Of a stretch of 64,000 bases of DNA, positions 26,343-34,849 are shown piece by piece. The position numbers were made by a program, and so were the translations under genes. Origin of the DNA: Astrobacterium formosum. Lineage in GTDB: Bacteria; Pseudomonadota; Alphaproteobacteria; Rhizobiales; Xanthobacteraceae. Below the pieces are notes generated by a model, which worked only from the letters and a program-made list of their open reading frames with translations, was not told the origin of the DNA and ran no database searches. The stretch spans positions 124,001 through 188,000 of the forward strand of contig JAVDCA010000002.1 of NCBI GenBank assembly GCA_030848545.1, given 5' to 3'. How positions within the stretch are numbered: the first letter of the stretch is position 1; each line of letters starts with the position of its first letter.

Positions 26343-27215
26343 ATGGACGTTCGGCAGCTGAAGTATTTCATCGCGGTGGCGGAGGAGCAGAACATCGGCC
26401 GCGCCGCGATCCGGCTGAACATCTCCCAGCCGCCGCTGACGCGACAGATCCACGCCCTCGAAGAAGAACTCGGCGTGCTGCTGTTCGTGCGCACCAAATG
26501 GGGCGTCGAACTCACGGAGACCGGCCGCTACCTCCTCGATCAGGCGCGCAACATCCGCGCCCATGTGGAGCTCGTCAAGGAGCACACGCGGCGCGCCGGC
26601 AAGGGCCAGGTCGGGCGGATCGACATCGGCATTTTCGGATCGGCGATGCTGAGCTCAATTCCGGAGATCCTGAGCGCATTCTCGCTCGCCTGTCCGGACG
26701 TCAAGGTCGTCTTGCACACGATGAAGAAGGGCCAGCAGATCGAGGCGCTGCACCAGGGCCGCATCATGCTGGCGTTCGAGCGCTACCTTCCCGAATCGCC
26801 GGGCCTGCGCATCGAAGTCGTCTGCAACGAGCCCCTGCTGGTCGCCGTCCACAAGCGCCACCGTCTCGCAAAGATCCGCAAGATCAGGCTCGAACAACTG
26901 AGCGGCGAGGCGATGATCGGCGAGGTGATCCCGAGCCCCGCCGTCGAGTATCTGCTCAAGCGTCCGGGATTCAATCCGACCATCGTGCAGCGCTCGGAGG
27001 ACATGATCTCGGCGGTCGTGATGGTCGCCGGCGGCTTCGGCACCGCGATCGTGCCGGAGTCCCTCAAGCACCTGCACCTGCCGAACGTCGTTTACCGCGA
27101 ACTGGTCGACGAACACGCCGTCTCGATCGAACTGCATTGTGCCTATCGGGCCGACGAGCGCTCGCCCATGCTCCCTCCGCTCCTGGACGTGGTGCGGAGC
27201 TATCGCTCCGCGTGA
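26343..27215 (+). CDS. LysR-type transcriptional regulator
   Basis: A 290-residue regulator with an N-terminal helix-turn-helix (MDVRQLKYFIAVAEEQNIGRAAIRLNISQPPLTRQI) and a two-lobe ligand domain (VGRIDIGIFGSAMLSSIPEIL ... GFGTAIVPESL). It lies downstream of, and in the same direction as, the epimerase-TRAP genes, so it is their likely regulator. ATG 26343 follows AGGAATGTC. The benzoate/catechol-type LysR branch is the nearest look (QPPLTRQI). Confidence 0.92.
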   Translation: MDVRQLKYFIAVAEEQNIGRAAIRLNISQPPLTRQIHALEEELGVLLFVRTKWGVELTETGRYLLDQARNIRAHVELVKEHTRRAGKGQVGRIDIGIFGSAMLSSIPEILSAFSLACPDVKVVLHTMKKGQQIEALHQGRIMLAFERYLPESPGLRIEVVCNEPLLVAVHKRHRLAKIRKIRLEQLSGEAMIGEVIPSPAVEYLLKRPGFNPTIVQRSEDMISAVVMVAGGFGTAIVPESLKHLHLPNVVYRELVDEHAVSIELHCAYRADERSPMLPPLLDVVRSYRSA

Positions 27216-27257
27216 GCGAAAGCCCCCCTTGATTGTCCCTCGGCCGGACCTCCGCGA

Positions 27258-28325
27258 CTATGCGGCCGCCTGCCGGTTGGCGGCGAGGCGCCCGTTGATC
27301 AGCGCGACGGTTTCGTCGACCACCGGATCGCGCAGGCCGAACTGGGCGGCGACGATCTGTACCAGGCGGTCGGCGCGCTCCACATGGGCGGCGCCGGAAA
27401 ACACCGCGCGCGCCGCCGAGGACGGTCGCGTCAGGCCTTCCGCAGCGGCGGCGTACTTCTCGAACGGCACCAGGTCGTCGGCGGCGGCGCCGAGCCTCGT
27501 GCAGACCGCGCAGACGAAATCGTAGACCCGGCGCGAGGCCACGATGTCGCCGTGCACGGCCTCGCGGATCGCGATGGCACCATTTGCGGTCACGCAGCGA
27601 TAATTGCCGGTGAGCAGCATGGGCCACTTGGCGAGCGGCGTGAACAAGGAATCGTGCACCTTGAGCTTGACCGGCAGCTCCACCTCACCGGCCTCTGTCG
27701 GCCAGCGGATCGCCTCGATCTCCTCGGCGAGCCGACGCAGCATGGCGGTGTGGTCGTCGGAGGTGAAGCGCGCCGCCTTGAAATTGGTGGCGAGCGTGAG
27801 CTGCAGGACGTTGGCGGGCTCGTTCGGCAGCCGGCCCGCCTGCGGGTCGGGACTGCACAATGTGACGAGGTCGGGATCGAAGGCGCTCCACACCGTCGGA
27901 TCCGCATAGGCCGACGCCAGCACATGGGTATTGAGACCGCGGATGCGCTTCAAATAGCACGACGGCGGCATGTTCATCACCGACATGCACGGCACCTTCG
28001 CCTTGGCGACAGCCTCGGTGAGTTCGCGCACGCCGGGAGAGCGATATTGCGGCTCCTGCATGGCGAGGCAGACGAGATCGTAGTCGCGCGGCACGACCTC
28101 GCCGGGCGGTGACGCCGTCAGCCGGCCCGGCAGGCCGCGCGAGCCGACCTCGACCGGTTGCTGCCGGCCCTTGACGGGCATGCGCACCCGGATCCCCTGC
28201 GCGTTGATCAGTGCCGCCGTCTCGTCGCGACAGACGAGGTGCACGTGATGGCCGCCAAACAGGAACTTGGAGGCCAGCAGGGCGCCGTAGGAAGCGCCCA
28301 TGATCAGGATGTTGCGGGTGGTCAT
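27258..28325 (-). CDS. Ketopantoate reductase-like dehydrogenase
   Basis: A 355-residue protein with a Rossmann start (ILIMGASYGALLASKFL) in which the usual G-x-G-x-x-G is G-A-S-Y-G-A, and a C-terminal helical domain (LLTGNYRCVTANGAIAIREAVHGD). The order of segments is that of PanE/ApbA-type NADPH reductases, but it is longer than PanE (about 300) and the ketopantoate-binding residues cannot be confirmed. It may act on another 2-oxo acid. A CbbR-like LysR gene lies just upstream on the same strand, with an operator-like array between. Confidence 0.7.
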   Translation of the reverse strand: MTTRNILIMGASYGALLASKFLFGGHHVHLVCRDETAALINAQGIRVRMPVKGRQQPVEVGSRGLPGRLTASPPGEVVPRDYDLVCLAMQEPQYRSPGVRELTEAVAKAKVPCMSVMNMPPSCYLKRIRGLNTHVLASAYADPTVWSAFDPDLVTLCSPDPQAGRLPNEPANVLQLTLATNFKAARFTSDDHTAMLRRLAEEIEAIRWPTEAGEVELPVKLKVHDSLFTPLAKWPMLLTGNYRCVTANGAIAIREAVHGDIVASRRVYDFVCAVCTRLGAAADDLVPFEKYAAAAEGLTRPSSAARAVFSGAAHVERADRLVQIVAAQFGLRDPVVDETVALINGRLAANRQAAA

Positions 28326-28408
28326 GCCGGGGGTGCTCCGATTGCGGCGTGCGAGGACCGTGCGTCCGAGTCTTGCCCGGAGGCCTCTTACGGGAAAGCA
28401 AAATGATT

Positions 28409-28435
28409 TTGACGTATAATCAAGGCATCACTTGA
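28409..28435. promoter_or_regulatory. Overlapping dyads, candidate LysR operator
   Basis: TTGA-N7-TCAA (28409-28423) overlaps TCAAG-N6-CTTGA (28420-28435). Linked inverted half-sites of this kind suit a tetrameric LysR protein. They lie about 85 bases before the reductase gene and just after the LysR gene that would use them. Confidence 0.45.
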
Positions 28436-28464
28436 CATTAGGTCGCGCCGGGCCACGCCCGGTA

Positions 28465-29421
28465 TCACGTCGCGACGGTCCGCGCCGCGGATGCGACGGC
28501 CCGGTGCAGCTTTTCCAGTCGTCCGACGATATGGCGCCCCTGGTCGGCGATGAAGTCGCGCAGGCTTTCGTGCAGAGGCATCAAGGGCATGCCGCGTCGG
28601 TGGGCGACGTACCAGGTGCGCATGAGCGGCAGCCCCTCGACCGGCAACACTTTGAGCAGACCGAGCCCCAGCTCCAGCCCGATGGTGTGCCGGGAGATGC
28701 CGGCGATGCCCATGCCGGCGATCACCGCCTGCTTGATGGTCTCGTTGCTGTTGGACGTCATGCTGATGCGCGGCGTGAAGGACTGGCGGGTGAAGAAGTC
28801 CTCCAGGAGCGCGCGGGTGCCCGAGCCGTCCTCGCGTATGACGAACTCCTGGCCGGCGAGTTCGGCGAGCTGGACGCGTCGGCGGCCGGCGAATGGGTGC
28901 GATGCGGCGGCGACGATGACGGTCGGATGCGGCGCGAACGCCTTGGCGTCCACGTCCGCGCCTTCGGGCGGACGGCCCATGACGGCGAGATCGACGTCGC
29001 CCTTGAGAAGGAAATCGAGCACTTCGCGGCGATTGCCGTCCACCAGCCGGATGGTGGCGTCGGGGTAGACGGCGCGAAAGCTCGCCAGGATGTGCGGCAC
29101 CACATACATGGCGGTCGACACCAGCCCGACGGTGACGCGCCCGCCCTTGAGGCTCTTGAGCGAAGTGAGCACCTGATCGGCGTCGCCGAGCGCCTTGAGG
29201 ATCATCTCCGCATAGCCGACGAGGTGACGGCCGGCATCGGTCAGCCGCACGCTCCTGCCGATGCGTTCGAACAGAGCGAGCCCCGTCAGGGTCTCCAGCT
29301 GCTTGATCTGGAAGGAGATGGCCGCCGGGGTGAGATGCAGGCGCTCGGACACGCGCGCGAAGGAAAGAAGCCTGGCTGCCTCAACGAAGACCTGCAGCTG
29401 TCGGACGGTGGCATGTCGCAT
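28465..29421 (-). CDS. LysR-type regulator, CbbR-like
   Basis: A 318-residue regulator. The N-terminal motif MRHATVRQLQVFVEAARLLSFARVSERLHLTPAAISFQIKQLE closely follows CbbR, the Calvin-cycle regulator, with AAISFQI in place of the usual PAVSMQI. The ligand domain is normal (GRVTVGLVSTAMYVVPHILASF, GIAGISRHTIGLELGLGLLKVLPV). No Calvin-cycle genes are in the window, so this is more likely a CbbR paralogue controlling the reductase gene behind it. Confidence 0.88.
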   Translation of the reverse strand: MRHATVRQLQVFVEAARLLSFARVSERLHLTPAAISFQIKQLETLTGLALFERIGRSVRLTDAGRHLVGYAEMILKALGDADQVLTSLKSLKGGRVTVGLVSTAMYVVPHILASFRAVYPDATIRLVDGNRREVLDFLLKGDVDLAVMGRPPEGADVDAKAFAPHPTVIVAAASHPFAGRRRVQLAELAGQEFVIREDGSGTRALLEDFFTRQSFTPRISMTSNSNETIKQAVIAGMGIAGISRHTIGLELGLGLLKVLPVEGLPLMRTWYVAHRRGMPLMPLHESLRDFIADQGRHIVGRLEKLHRAVASAARTVAT

Positions 29422-29620
29422 GACAAGCTCGGGGGATTGCTTGACGAAGTCGACAGAGTAGCTGGTTTTCCAAAATTTGGGATGGGACCTGCATTGCAGA
29501 TCCCTCGACCTTAGGCCGAGCGACGCTCGGGGGCCTGCGGCGGCATCATTTCATGCCGCGCCGCAAGCGCGAACCGCACCGATTTCAGGAAGCCTGTACC
29601 GAGGCCAAGTACGTCTCGTA

Positions 29621-29854
29621 TCAGCTCTTGACCGATTTGCGCCGGCGCGCCGGCTTGGGGGCAGGAGCGGCGGCGGCGGCCGCATTGCGCTCGGCAGCCT
29701 CCTTGGCCAGGCGCTGCTCGCGCAGTTTAGCGGTCCGAGCCTGGATGTTCACGCGCTCGGCCTGATATTCACGCATCGCCGACGCCTGATCGCGTTCGCG
29801 CTCGGCTTTGCTGAGTGCCGAATACGACGGCTTCTCACGGGGACCTGAGTTCAT
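29621..29854 (-). CDS. Small basic conserved protein
   Basis: A 77-residue protein starting MNSGPREKPSYSALSKAERERDQ, with a charged helical middle (MREYQAERVNIQARTAKLREQRLAKEAAERN), an alanine/proline stretch and a basic end (KPARRRKSVKS). I recall similar small proteins in other Hyphomicrobiales but know no function. A GAGGAG site 7 bases before ATG 29854 decides the start; longer frames run into non-coding DNA. Confidence 0.72.
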   Translation of the reverse strand: MNSGPREKPSYSALSKAERERDQASAMREYQAERVNIQARTAKLREQRLAKEAAERNAAAAAAPAPKPARRRKSVKS

Positions 29855-30068
29855 CTTCGCACTCCTCGACTGGACCATAGGCGAGCCACCATCGCGAGCA
29901 ACACCCGGGATGGCGCCGCCGCGGCGGTGTGACAGCGCGCCATGCGATGCCCAACGCCAATTCGCGCGCGCACTCCTCTCGGAGCGCGCACGCGAGGAAC
30001 CCGATCCAAATAGCCGCTCGCCCTGCCGGCGAACCGTGGTCAGAACGCGTCGGCGCGCCGATCTTTGA

Positions 30069-30278
30069 TCAGACGACGCGCAGATTGTCGGCCGATGACT
30101 TGCCGGTACGGCGATCGGCAACCAGTTCGAACGATACCTTCTGGCCCTCTTGCAGAGTTCCCAGGCCGGCGCGCTCAACTGCACTGATGTGAACGAACAC
30201 GTCGGCGCCGCCGCCTTCACGCTCGATGAAACCGAACCCCTTTTGGGAGTTGAACCACTTCACGGTACCCGTATCCAT
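30069..30278 (-). CDS. Cold-shock protein, CspA family
   Basis: A 69-residue single-stranded nucleic-acid-binding protein with RNP1 (KGFGFIER) and RNP2 (VFVHISA). Probably an RNA chaperone; members in this order respond to cold or stationary phase. ATG 30278 follows GAGGAAATTCC. The leader is long: the predicted promoter lies about 155-185 bases upstream, as in thermo-responsive csp mRNAs. Confidence 0.96.
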   Translation of the reverse strand: MDTGTVKWFNSQKGFGFIEREGGGADVFVHISAVERAGLGTLQEGQKVSFELVADRRTGKSSADNLRVV

Positions 30279-30433
30279 GGGAATTTCCTCGTCTTGCCGG
30301 TTGTACACGTCGGGGCGCGGCGCATGATTCGTTGGCCGCGGTTCCCGTTTCTCGATTTTTGGGGAATGGTCTGAAACTTGCACGCCCATTAGGGGCGAAG
30401 CGGCCCAGTCGTTCGGCCAATGATCGATACAAG

Positions 30434-30462
30434 TAGATAGATACGACACGCGAGTTATTCAA
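30434..30462 (-). promoter_or_regulatory. Sigma-70-type promoter of the cold-shock gene
   Basis: On the minus strand: -35 TTGAAT (30462-30457), 17-base spacer, -10 TATCTA (30439-30434). Predicted start near 30427, giving a leader of about 150 bases before ATG 30278. Confidence 0.55.
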
Positions 30463-30544
30463 GGCGTAAATTTTCGCGTTTCGGAACCAGGCGGGTGGCG
30501 GTCTCCAGTCACCTTCCGGGACGGGCCTCAGAACGCGGGGCAGC

Positions 30545-32695
30545 TTACAGGCCGTGCCCCGCCGTCTCCTCATTCACGACCGGCAGGCTGAAACAGAAGA
30601 CCGCACCGCCGCCTTCGCCCGGCTCGGTCCAGATCCGGCCCTCGTGGGCCTCGACGATCTCGCGGCAGACCGACAGCCCGATGCCCATGCCTTGGCTCTT
30701 GGTCGACGAGAACGGCTTGAACAGGCGACCGGACATTTCCTCCGAGATACCCGCTCCGGTGTCGCTGACGCGGAGCACGATCGTGTCCGGGCGGGCGACG
30801 AGCGTGATGGCGAGTTCCTTGCGTGGACTGTCTTCCATGGCCTCGATGCCGTTGCGCACCAGGTTGACGATCACCTGCTGGATCTGGACCTTGTCGACCA
30901 GGATGTGTCCGGCGGCGCCGATATCGGCCCGGATGGCGATGCCGTTGTGCTTGGCGGCCGCGATGGCGAGCGTCGAGGCCTCGCGAATGACCGTCGCGGC
31001 GTCCTCGACGGTGCGCCGCGTCTGGCCGGTGCCGAAGAATTCACGGGTCCGGCGAATGACTTCGCCGGCACGCAGTGCCTGCGCATTGGCGAGGTCCATC
31101 ACGTCGCGGAGTCTTTGTGCCACCCCTGCGTCGACGGGTTCGGCGCGCAGGAGGCGCCGGCAGCCGCCGATATAGCTCACCACCGCGGTGAGGGGCTGGT
31201 TGAGTTCGTGGGCGAGGGCGGCCGCCATGCGGCCGATCTCGGACAGCCGTGAGGCGCGCATCAACTCGTGTTGGAGCGCGCGGCGATCCTCTTCGGCACG
31301 CTTCTCGGTGGTGAGGTCACGCAAGAGCGCGACTCGCATATGGCGGCCGTTGTAGGTGACGGCGCCGCCCGAGAGCTCGGCCGGAAACACCGTGCCGTCA
31401 CTCCGCCGCGCCAGTGTTTCGATGGTCTCGCCTTCAGAGCTCGCCAGGCGTTGCAGCGCTTCGGTGCGCACCTCGGCAGCGAGGAACTCGCCCAGGCATT
31501 TGTGCTCCACCGCGCCCGGCTCGCAACCGGTCATGCGCAGGAAGCCCGCATTGGCCTCGACGATGCGTTCACCGTCGCAAATCAGCACACCTTCCCGGGT
31601 GGCGTCGGCGAGCCGCTCGTAGCGCTCTTCGCTCGCCCGCAAATCCTTGGCGGCGATGTCGAAGGCCTCGAGGGCATGGTCGATCTCGCGCACGCCGGTC
31701 GGCACATAGTCGAGCTGACGACGATGGCGGAGCGCGCGCGCGCCGGTTTCCATGGCGGCGATCGGACGGGTGATGCGGCGCGCCAAATGGGCGGCGAGGA
31801 TGATGCTCAGCGCCGTCACCGCCAGGCCGAACAAGGCGGCGATGATCAGCGTAAGGCGCACCGGCTCTTCAAACACGTCCTTCTTGGCGGCGACGCCGAG
31901 CGTCCAGCCGGTCAGCGGCGACACCGCATTGGCGGTGATGTAGCGTTCGCCTTCGAGCGAGACGGTATCGAACAGGCCTTCCTGCTTCATGGTGGGGCGC
32001 CAGCCGGGCGACACCGGCTTGCCGACCCAGCGGTCGTGGTCGAGGGAGCGGGCGATGAAACGGCCATCGCCGTCCACGATGGCGGCGAGCCATCCGGGCG
32101 GCATGCGCTGTGCATTGAGAAGATCGCGGAAGACCGCGACGTCGACGGCGATGAAAACCGAATAGGCCGGACTGCCGTTGCGGAAGACCGGCGCCGCGAC
32201 GGCGATCACCGGAATTTTCGCCACCGGACCGATCGACACGTCGACCACCTGGGCCTGCCTCGTTTCGAATGCGCGCCGCTGAGGCGCCAGGGCCTCCGGG
32301 GGAATCGGCGGCAGCGTCTCGTCGCCCGACACATAGGTGTTGACCAGCTGCCGGCCGTCCACATCGGCGAGAACCACCCAGGCACCGGGAAGCCCCGGCA
32401 TGGCCCGCAAGGCATCGGCGCGGAATTCGCCCGGGTTCCGTCTCTCGAGACCGGACGACATCGCCAACAGCTGGGCGACCGCCACATACTTGCCGAGCTG
32501 GGCGTCGACTGCACCGAGCAGGTTACGGGCGGCGTAATTGACGGCGTCGCTGTGGGCGTCGCGCTCACGCTCTCCCAGCCGCCAGACGATGCCGGTCACG
32601 AGCATGAGCATGGGCACCGCGACGACGAGCACGATCAGCGACAGGCGCTGGGAGATGCTCAGGCCGCGCCGCGCCCGTTCGGATGGCTTCGTCAT
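30545..32695 (-). CDS. Membrane sensor histidine kinase (Cache-HAMP-PAS-HisKA-HATPase)
   Basis: A 716-residue kinase: helix 1 (LSLIVLVVAVPMLMLVTGIVW), a periplasmic Cache-type sensor of about 260 residues, helix 2 (LTLIIAALFGLAVTALSIILAA), HAMP (ARRITRPIAAMETGARAL), a PAS domain (YERLADATREGVLICDG), HisKA with phospho-His in ALAHELNQPLTAVVSY, and an ATPase domain with N-box NLVRNGIEAMED, G1 VSDTGAGI and F/G2 MGIGLSV. The kinase core is FixL/DctB-like, but the PAS domain shows no haem-ligand histidine pattern, so it is unlikely to be an oxygen sensor through that domain. No response regulator lies beside it. ATG 32695 is used; GTG 32734 is possible. Confidence 0.93.
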   Translation of the reverse strand: MTKPSERARRGLSISQRLSLIVLVVAVPMLMLVTGIVWRLGERERDAHSDAVNYAARNLLGAVDAQLGKYVAVAQLLAMSSGLERRNPGEFRADALRAMPGLPGAWVVLADVDGRQLVNTYVSGDETLPPIPPEALAPQRRAFETRQAQVVDVSIGPVAKIPVIAVAAPVFRNGSPAYSVFIAVDVAVFRDLLNAQRMPPGWLAAIVDGDGRFIARSLDHDRWVGKPVSPGWRPTMKQEGLFDTVSLEGERYITANAVSPLTGWTLGVAAKKDVFEEPVRLTLIIAALFGLAVTALSIILAAHLARRITRPIAAMETGARALRHRRQLDYVPTGVREIDHALEAFDIAAKDLRASEERYERLADATREGVLICDGERIVEANAGFLRMTGCEPGAVEHKCLGEFLAAEVRTEALQRLASSEGETIETLARRSDGTVFPAELSGGAVTYNGRHMRVALLRDLTTEKRAEEDRRALQHELMRASRLSEIGRMAAALAHELNQPLTAVVSYIGGCRRLLRAEPVDAGVAQRLRDVMDLANAQALRAGEVIRRTREFFGTGQTRRTVEDAATVIREASTLAIAAAKHNGIAIRADIGAAGHILVDKVQIQQVIVNLVRNGIEAMEDSPRKELAITLVARPDTIVLRVSDTGAGISEEMSGRLFKPFSSTKSQGMGIGLSVCREIVEAHEGRIWTEPGEGGGAVFCFSLPVVNEETAGHGL

Positions 32696-32853
32696 TGTCG
32701 CGTCGGGGGCGCTTGCCACCGGCTCCTCCACCACGGCGGCCGCCGGTCGGCGGTCGCCACGGCTCGCCCTGCAACCATCGACTGCAGAAGCGGTAATCCA
32801 TCATGCCGGCGGCACTCCCGCACCCCCGTATTTGTCCGTATGAGACGTGCAGA

Positions 32854-33606
32854 TCAGGCGCCGGTGGACCGCGCCAGCTCCCCGTAGAACCGCGTCACGC
32901 CGGCCCCCTTCTTCTGGCGACGCACCGTGACGGGGGCGAGTTCGCGGGCCGAGCCCACATGGGTGCCTCCGCACGGAATGATGATGTCGCCATAGCGCCA
33001 ATAGAACACCTCGTAGCAGGCGGGGTCCGGCTCCATCACGATGTCGCGCCCCTGCGCGATCCATTCATTGGCGAGGCGTTGGGCTTCAGCGAGACGGTCG
33101 GCGGCAAGATCGGCGGCGAAGTCGAAGCGAAAGCCCTTGGGATCGATGTGGCAGCCTTTGAGGAACAGTTCCTCGCCGGGCTCCGCGTAGACCTGCCGCA
33201 GCGCGTGATAGAGGAAGTGCCCGGCCGAGTGGCTGCGCATCAAGGCATAGCGTCGCTCCCAGTCGAGCGCGCAGGCGACGCGATCGCCGACCCGAAAGGG
33301 TGCCGCCGCGGCGAGCCGGTGCACGATCACGGTGTCGACCTTGACGGCGGGCACGCGCACCTGCGGGTGCTCGAGATAGGCGAGCCGGCCGCCCTGGTCC
33401 TGGACGTCGACCACGCGCACGCCTGCAATCTCGCCCTCGTCCCACTCCTGGCCGCCGGACTCCGGATAGAACACGGTGGCGTCGAGGACGACGAATTCTT
33501 CCGCTACGTGAAGCACGGTGGCCTCACAGGACCGCGCGAACGGATCGTCGGCGAAGCGCTTGCGGGTGGGAGGCAGGGTGGGCAGCTTCAGGCGCTCGAA
33601 GGACAT
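32854..33606 (-). CDS. AlaX-type alanyl-tRNA editing protein
   Basis: A 250-residue free-standing editor that removes wrongly attached serine (or glycine) from alanyl-tRNA. It resembles the editing domain of AlaRS: Zn-binding pieces HSAGHFLYHAL and CGGTHVG are present, and the N-terminal part is VLDATVFYPESGGQEWDEG. The glycine-rich motif GG of larger AlaX forms is not clear. Start MSFERLKLP at 33606. Confidence 0.9.
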   Translation of the reverse strand: MSFERLKLPTLPPTRKRFADDPFARSCEATVLHVAEEFVVLDATVFYPESGGQEWDEGEIAGVRVVDVQDQGGRLAYLEHPQVRVPAVKVDTVIVHRLAAAAPFRVGDRVACALDWERRYALMRSHSAGHFLYHALRQVYAEPGEELFLKGCHIDPKGFRFDFAADLAADRLAEAQRLANEWIAQGRDIVMEPDPACYEVFYWRYGDIIIPCGGTHVGSARELAPVTVRRQKKGAGVTRFYGELARSTGA

Positions 33607-33766
33607 GGCGGTTCGGGTACCAACGAATTTCGGCCACAGTTTGCCGGCACCCGCTCTACGGCGCGGCCGGGGGAATCGCCCGCCGGTTGGCGTGTTAGAG
33701 CGGGATAGCGTAATATTCTGCCACTGAATCACGGGCGTCCATACGGACGGTAGGGAGAACTCGACG

Positions 33767-34273
33767 ATGAACAGGACACTAGGGGCCATCGCCCTTTTGG
33801 GGCTCGCGTTCGCCCTGCCGGTGCAGGACGCGCGGGCGCAAGACCCGCTCGGCGGCGCGCTTCTGGGCGGCGCGGCCGGCGCGATCCTCGGCGGTGTGGC
33901 GGGCGGCGGCCGCGGGGCTGCCATCGGCGCCGTCATCGGCGGCGCCACCGGCGCCATGATCGGCTCACAGGGCCAAGCCCGCGGGAATGGCTACTACTAC
34001 TACGACAACAGCTGCTATCTGCAGCGCCGGGACGGCTCCTATGTGGCCGCCCATCCGCGCTATTGTGACGCGCCGCCCCCGCCGCCGGTCGTCTATGCGC
34101 CGCCTCCGCCCCCGCCGCCCGGCTACTACGGAGCGCCGGCCCGCGTCGTCTACGACATGCCGCCTCCCGGCACGATGGATCCGGTTTCCTGGTGCATGCA
34201 GCGCTACCGCTCCTACGATCCGCAGAGCGGCACCTTCAAGGGCTATGACGGCATTCGCCGCCCCTGCCCCTGA
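33767..34273 (+). CDS. BA14K-family exported protein
   Basis: A 168-residue exported protein: signal peptide ending ARAQ, a glycine-zipper stretch (GGALLGGAAGAILGGVAGGGRGAAIGAVIGGATGAMIG) able to insert in a membrane, a tyrosine/proline-rich stretch (PPPPPVVYAPPPPPPPGYYG), and the C-terminal BA14K signature (DPVSWCMQRYRSYDPQSGTFKGYDGIRRPCP). BA14K proteins of Brucella are surface lectin-like antigens. GGGAGAACTC precedes the ATG. Confidence 0.92.
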   Translation: MNRTLGAIALLGLAFALPVQDARAQDPLGGALLGGAAGAILGGVAGGGRGAAIGAVIGGATGAMIGSQGQARGNGYYYYDNSCYLQRRDGSYVAAHPRYCDAPPPPPVVYAPPPPPPPGYYGAPARVVYDMPPPGTMDPVSWCMQRYRSYDPQSGTFKGYDGIRRPCP

Positions 34274-34300
34274 GCGCACGATCCGGACATGAAGTCGAGA

Positions 34301-34326
34301 AGGCCGCCCACGGGGCGGCCTTTTTC
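34301..34326 (+). terminator. Intrinsic terminator after the BA14K gene
   Basis: Stem GGCCGCCC (34302-34309) with GGGCGGCC (34313-34320), loop ACG, then TTTTTC. A textbook rho-independent stop. Confidence 0.9.
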
Positions 34327-34406
34327 GTTAACCATATGGAAAGGACACGTAACTGACTCGAAAATGAATCTTTTCTGTCCGTTTACCTGCCGTTAACCTC
34401 ATCCGC

Positions 34407-34637
34407 ATGGCAACCGAGAAGGCCGAAACCGACCGCATCCCGATCACCCTCGCGGTGTCGACCATCGCCTATCTGGAGCGGCTGGTACGTCAGGGGACCC
34501 ACGGCACGTCTGTGCCCGGCGTAGCCCGCACCTTGATCGAGGAAGGCATCCGCAACGCCATCAAGGATGGGCTGCTGGCGATCCGCGATCCCCTGCGCCC
34601 CAACGGCAACGGCAATCACGACGGCAATGGGAAGTGA
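34407..34637 (+). CDS. Small conserved protein, possible ribbon-helix-helix
   Basis: A 76-residue protein. The segment DRIPITLAVSTIAYLERLVRQGTHGTSVPGVARTLIEEGIRNAIKDGLL has a beta strand followed by two helices, the layout of a CopG/ribbon-helix-helix domain, and a glycine/asparagine-rich tail (NGNGNHDGNGK). If so it would be a small DNA-binding protein, but no partner toxin is next to it. Orthologues are common in Hyphomicrobiales as far as I recall. Confidence 0.65.
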   Translation: MATEKAETDRIPITLAVSTIAYLERLVRQGTHGTSVPGVARTLIEEGIRNAIKDGLLAIRDPLRPNGNGNHDGNGK

Positions 34638-34734
34638 TACGGGATTCGCGAGATTGCCTCGGTATCGGGCGCGGCGCAGCGTGAGCTGTTTGCGAATGAT
34701 GCGACGCAGACCCCGGGGCCTCGCTCTAGGCTAG

Positions 34735-34842
34735 CCCCCGGGTCCGGCCGTCGGCCGGCCCGAGGAGAGGATTAAGCGAAGCAATCCAGTCCTTTCTTCT
34801 CGGCCCTGGATTGCTTCGTCGCTATCGCGCCTCGCAATGACG
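34735..34842. repeat. Dispersed palindromic repeat, family B
   Basis: Contains GGTCCGGCCGTCGGCCGGCC, the AAGCAATCCAG / CTGGATTGCTTCG pair and the end CTCGCAATGACG. The left end is CCCGG rather than CGTCATTGCGAG, so this copy is truncated or rearranged on that side. Confidence 0.85.
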
Positions 34843-34849
34843 AGGCGTC

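Noticed and set aside
30545-32695. FixL-type haem oxygen sensor
   Set aside because: The kinase core resembles FixL, but the PAS region lacks the histidine and surrounding pattern of haem PAS domains, and no FixJ is adjacent.
34407-34637. Antitoxin of a toxin-antitoxin pair
   Set aside because: A ribbon-helix-helix fold is possible, but there is no toxin gene on either side.
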